From AC-32 sp963717725 (GTDB lineage: Bacteria; Actinomycetota; Thermoleophilia; Gaiellales; Gaiellaceae): a stretch of DNA of 64,000 nt. The notes beneath the pieces were generated by a model that was not told the DNA's origin, did not search any database, and saw nothing but the letters and a program-made list of their open reading frames with translations. Shown here piece after piece: positions 61,735 to 64,000 of this stretch. Each line of letters opens with the position of its first letter. Within the stretch, counting starts at the first letter, position 1. The stretch lies in NCBI GenBank assembly GCA_963717725.1, contig CAVQWS010000025.1, forward strand, positions 1 to 64,000. The letters run 5' to 3'. The translations under genes were made by a program, and so were the position numbers.

Positions 61735-62642
61735 ACGCGTTCGGGCGCCGTCCGGCCGCCCCAGGCGAACAGGCCCGCGGGCCGCAGGAGCAGGACGAGG
61801 ATCACGAGGGCGAAGACCGCCGACGGCAGGTAGACCGTCTTGTCGGTCGGCAGCAGGCCGTTGATCAAGCCGGACGCGAGCCCGATCGTGAAGCCGCCGA
61901 GGGTCGCCGTCCAGAGACGGTCGATCCCGCCGACGACGACGCCGACGAGGACGATGATCGTGTCCTGCAGGGCGAAGTTTGGCGTCACGAACGGCTGCTG
62001 CACGGTCATCATCACCGCCACCGCGGCGGCCAGCAGGCCCGAGAGGAGAACCGAGAACGCGATCACACGGTTCGCGCGCACACCGAGCAGGCGCGCGGTG
62101 CGGAAGTCGCTGGCCGCGGCGCGCGTGTGGAGGCCGATCGTCGTCCGGGTAAGCAGCAGCACGAGCAGCAGGAGCGCCACTACCGCGACGCCGATCGAGA
62201 CGAGCGTGATCTTCCGGACGTTGGTGCCGCCGATCGTGACCGCCTCGTTCAGCGAGCTCAGCGACGGCGCGACCTCGCCGATCGTGCCGTCGCGCACGTC
62301 CACGATCAACGCGAGCGCCTGGAGCAGGAACGCGATCGCGAAGGTCGTCACGAGCATCACGGCGGGAGACGCCCCGCGTAGCGGCCGGAAGACCACAGTG
62401 TCCATCGCGAGCGAGAGCGCGACGACCACGGCGACACAGGCCAGGATGCTCGCCCAGGTCGGCCAGTTCGAGGTGAAGGCGAGCGTGTACGCACCGGCCA
62501 TCACGAGCTGGCCGTACGCGAAGTTGACGAGCCGGAGGACTCCGAAGACGAGGCCGATCCCGACGGCCATCAGGGCGTAGATCGCCCCGAGCCCGACGGC
62601 GTCGGAGAGCGTCTGGAAGTCGAGGGTGCCGAGGATGATCAC
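61731..62642 (-). CDS. livH: LIV-type permease LivH (second transporter)
   Basis: This 303-residue protein has about eight spans: GLGAIYALMAVGIGLVFGVL, LVNFAYGQLVMAGAYTLAF, VFRPLRGASPAVMLVTTFAI, RTARLLGVRANRVIAFSVLL (EAA loop) and ALQDTIIVLVGVVVGGIDRL. It overlaps LivM by ATGA and the LivF stop by four bases. It is not closely similar to LivH at 53591, so this is an independent transporter. Confidence 0.93.
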   Translation of the reverse strand: MIILGTLDFQTLSDAVGLGAIYALMAVGIGLVFGVLRLVNFAYGQLVMAGAYTLAFTSNWPTWASILACVAVVVALSLAMDTVVFRPLRGASPAVMLVTTFAIAFLLQALALIVDVRDGTIGEVAPSLSSLNEAVTIGGTNVRKITLVSIGVAVVALLLLVLLLTRTTIGLHTRAAASDFRTARLLGVRANRVIAFSVLLSGLLAAAVAVMMTVQQPFVTPNFALQDTIIVLVGVVVGGIDRLWTATLGGFTIGLASGLINGLLPTDKTVYLPSAVFALVILVLLLRPAGLFAWGGRTAPERV

Positions 62643-63352
62643 GCGGAAAGGTAGGCGGCGACGATCTTGTCGGTGTCGTGGGCGTCGGCGGGCGTCAGCG
62701 TGAGGCCGAGCTCGCCGCCGACGAGCACGTGGGTGCGGTCCGCAAGGGCAACGGTGTGGAGCGCGCGCTGCTCGACCAGCAGGATCGTGACGCCTCGCTC
62801 GCGGATCCCGCGCAGGGCCTCGAAGACGCTGTCGACGGCGAGCGGCGCCAGGCCGAGCGACGGCTCGTCGAGCAGCAGCACATCCGGCTCGGCCACGAGC
62901 GCGCGGCCGATCGCGAGCTGCTGCTGCTGGCCGCCCGAGAGGTGGCCCGCGTTGCGGCGGCGGAACTCCTTCAGGACCGGGAAGAGGTCATAGGCGACCT
63001 CGAGTGGATCGCCACCGCCGTTCCCGCGACGAGCCGCGAGCCCGAGGCGGAGGTTCTCCTCGACCGTGAACCCGGAGAAGATGCGCCGGCCCTCCGGCAC
63101 GAGAGCCACGCCGGCGTGCGCGATCGCCTCGGAGCTCTTCCGCCGCAGCGAGCGGCCGCGCAACCGGATCTCGCCGGCCGACGGCGGCACGACGCCCATG
63201 ATCGCGTGGAGCGTGGTCGACTTGCCCGCGCCGTTCGGGCCGATCAGGCCGACGATCTCGCCCTCGTCGACCCGCAGCCGCACATCCCGCACGGCGGCGA
63301 CGCTGCCGTAGCGCACCTCGATCCCGTCGAGCTCGAGGACCGGCTCAGGCAT
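62639..63352 (-). CDS. livF: LIV-type ATPase LivF (second transporter)
   Basis: This 237-residue protein has Walker A IGPNGAGKSTTLHAIM, signature HLSGGQQQQLAIGRALVAEP, Walker B LLLDEPSLGLAPLAVD and switch LLVEQRALHTVALADR. ATG 63352 is chosen; the open frame upstream overlaps LivG only in antiphase. It overlaps LivG by eight bases. Confidence 0.94.
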   Translation of the reverse strand: MPEPVLELDGIEVRYGSVAAVRDVRLRVDEGEIVGLIGPNGAGKSTTLHAIMGVVPPSAGEIRLRGRSLRRKSSEAIAHAGVALVPEGRRIFSGFTVEENLRLGLAARRGNGGGDPLEVAYDLFPVLKEFRRRNAGHLSGGQQQQLAIGRALVAEPDVLLLDEPSLGLAPLAVDSVFEALRGIRERGVTILLVEQRALHTVALADRTHVLVGGELGLTLTPADAHDTDKIVAAYLSA

Positions 63353-64000
63353 CGTCGGTATTGACGGCGGTCTCGCCCAGGTAGGCGGCCGCAACGTCGA
63401 GGTTGGCGCGGATCTCCTCCGGTGCGCCCGCTGCGAGGGTGCGGCCCTGGTCGAGCACATGGATCCAGTCGCAGACGCCCATCACGAGCGCCATGTTGTG
63501 GTCGATCAGGAGGACGCCGGTCGCGTAGTCGTCGCGCAGCGAGCGAACAACCTCCGCGAACTCCGGCACCTCGGCCTCCGGCAAGCCCGCCGCCGGCTCG
63601 TCCATCAGCACGAACGACGGCTCCGTCGCCAGCACGCGCGCGACCCCGAGCCGCCGCTCGTCCCCGTGCGCGAGGGCCGCTGCCTGCGTCTCCGCGACGG
63701 GCGCCAGGCTCAGAAGCTCGAGCAGCCGGTCGGCGCGGCGGCGTGCCTCGCGCGAGCCGGCTCCCACGCCGAGCGCCGCCACCTCGACGTTCTCCCGCAC
63801 GGACAGGCTGCCGAAGGACCGGCTGTGCTGGAACGTGCGCGCAAGACCGGCCCGGGCGCGGCGAGGCGCGCTCCAGCCGGTGATCACACGGCCCGCGAGC
63901 TGAACAGTGCCCTCGTCCGGCCGGTCGAATCCGGTCAGCACGTTCACCAGGGTGGACTTGCCCGCGCCGTTCGGGCCGATCAGGCCGACGACCTCGTGCT
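63345..64000 (-). CDS. livG: LIV-type ATPase LivG (second transporter), 5' end beyond window
   Basis: The visible 218 codons begin inside HEVVGLIGPNGAGKSTLVNV (Walker A) and continue LARTFQHSRSFGSLSVRENV (Q-loop), ALAHGDERRLGVARVLATEP (degenerate signature), VLMDEPAAGLPEAEV (Walker B) and LLIDHNMALVMGVCDW. The start and any binding-protein gene lie to the right of the window. Confidence 0.93.
   Translation of the reverse strand, partial: HEVVGLIGPNGAGKSTLVNVLTGFDRPDEGTVQLAGRVITGWSAPRRARAGLARTFQHSRSFGSLSVRENVEVAALGVGAGSREARRRADRLLELLSLAPVAETQAAALAHGDERRLGVARVLATEPSFVLMDEPAAGLPEAEVPEFAEVVRSLRDDYATGVLLIDHNMALVMGVCDWIHVLDQGRTLAAGAPEEIRANLDVAAAYLGETAVNTDDA

Overview
The window is very G+C-rich, gene-dense DNA with frequent GTG and TTG starts. 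Many neighbouring genes overlap by 1-4 bases (ATGA, GTGA, TTGA, TGATG junctions). Several transcripts look leaderless, with a TAnnnT box 6-9 bases before the start codon. This fits an actinobacterium, and the gene content suggests a soil member of the Thermoleophilia/Gaiellales type; the order-level guess is inference only. I saw no rRNA, tRNA or CRISPR array.

Layout. 1-5.3 kb: a long inverted duplication (arms 1-943 and 4359-5302, open to the left) flanks about 3.4 kb of decayed accessory DNA: a broken glycosidase-like gene, a broken phage terminase-small-subunit-like gene and a broken tyrosine recombinase. 4.3-23.0 kb: one minus-strand operon of about 17 genes for making a surface polysaccharide. 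It holds GT2 and GT4 glycosyltransferases, a priming sugar transferase, a chain-length (Wzz-like) protein, an O-antigen-ligase-like protein, a flippase-like protein, three ATP-grasp ligases, a FemAB-like aminoacyl transferase and two anchored beta-propeller proteins. 23.0-25.9 kb: an eIF-2B-like isomerase gene and a TetR/MFS efflux pair. 25.9-39.5 kb: a second wall/polysaccharide region with an L,D-transpeptidase, glycosyltransferases, NAD-dependent epimerases, an ATP-grasp enzyme, a Wzx-type flippase, a second O-antigen-ligase-like protein, a peptide-type binding lipoprotein and secreted proteins.

39.5-46.6 kb: a tightly coupled minus-strand operon reads flavoprotein, class I fumarase-type hydratase alpha and beta, phosphosulfolactate synthase (ComA family), APS reductase, APS kinase, ATP sulfurylase, a DUF202 membrane protein and a TauE/SafE-type exporter. 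Together they can reduce sulfate to sulfite, join sulfite to phosphoenolpyruvate and plausibly process and export an organosulfonate. This is the best candidate here for an undescribed system. 46.6-50.8 kb: a methyltransferase, a small membrane protein and an amino-acid catabolic trio. 50.8-64 kb: tryptophan 2,3-dioxygenase, a double cupin, a complete LIV-type ABC transporter and a class V aminotransferase on the plus strand meet, tail to tail, an M24-like protein, a ketopantoate-reductase-like enzyme and a second LIV transporter on the minus strand.

A caution applies throughout. At least a dozen genes, including otherwise well-conserved ones, are interrupted by what look like single-base indels (about 165, 20495, 26.7-28.5 kb, 30095, 30465, 31070, 33.6-33.9 kb, 35330, 43295, 43888, 60802). 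In several cases restoring one base recreates the expected protein end and the 4-base overlap with the next gene. Residual sequencing error is therefore more likely than decay for these. The 1-4.3 kb insert, with many more breaks, may be truly decayed.
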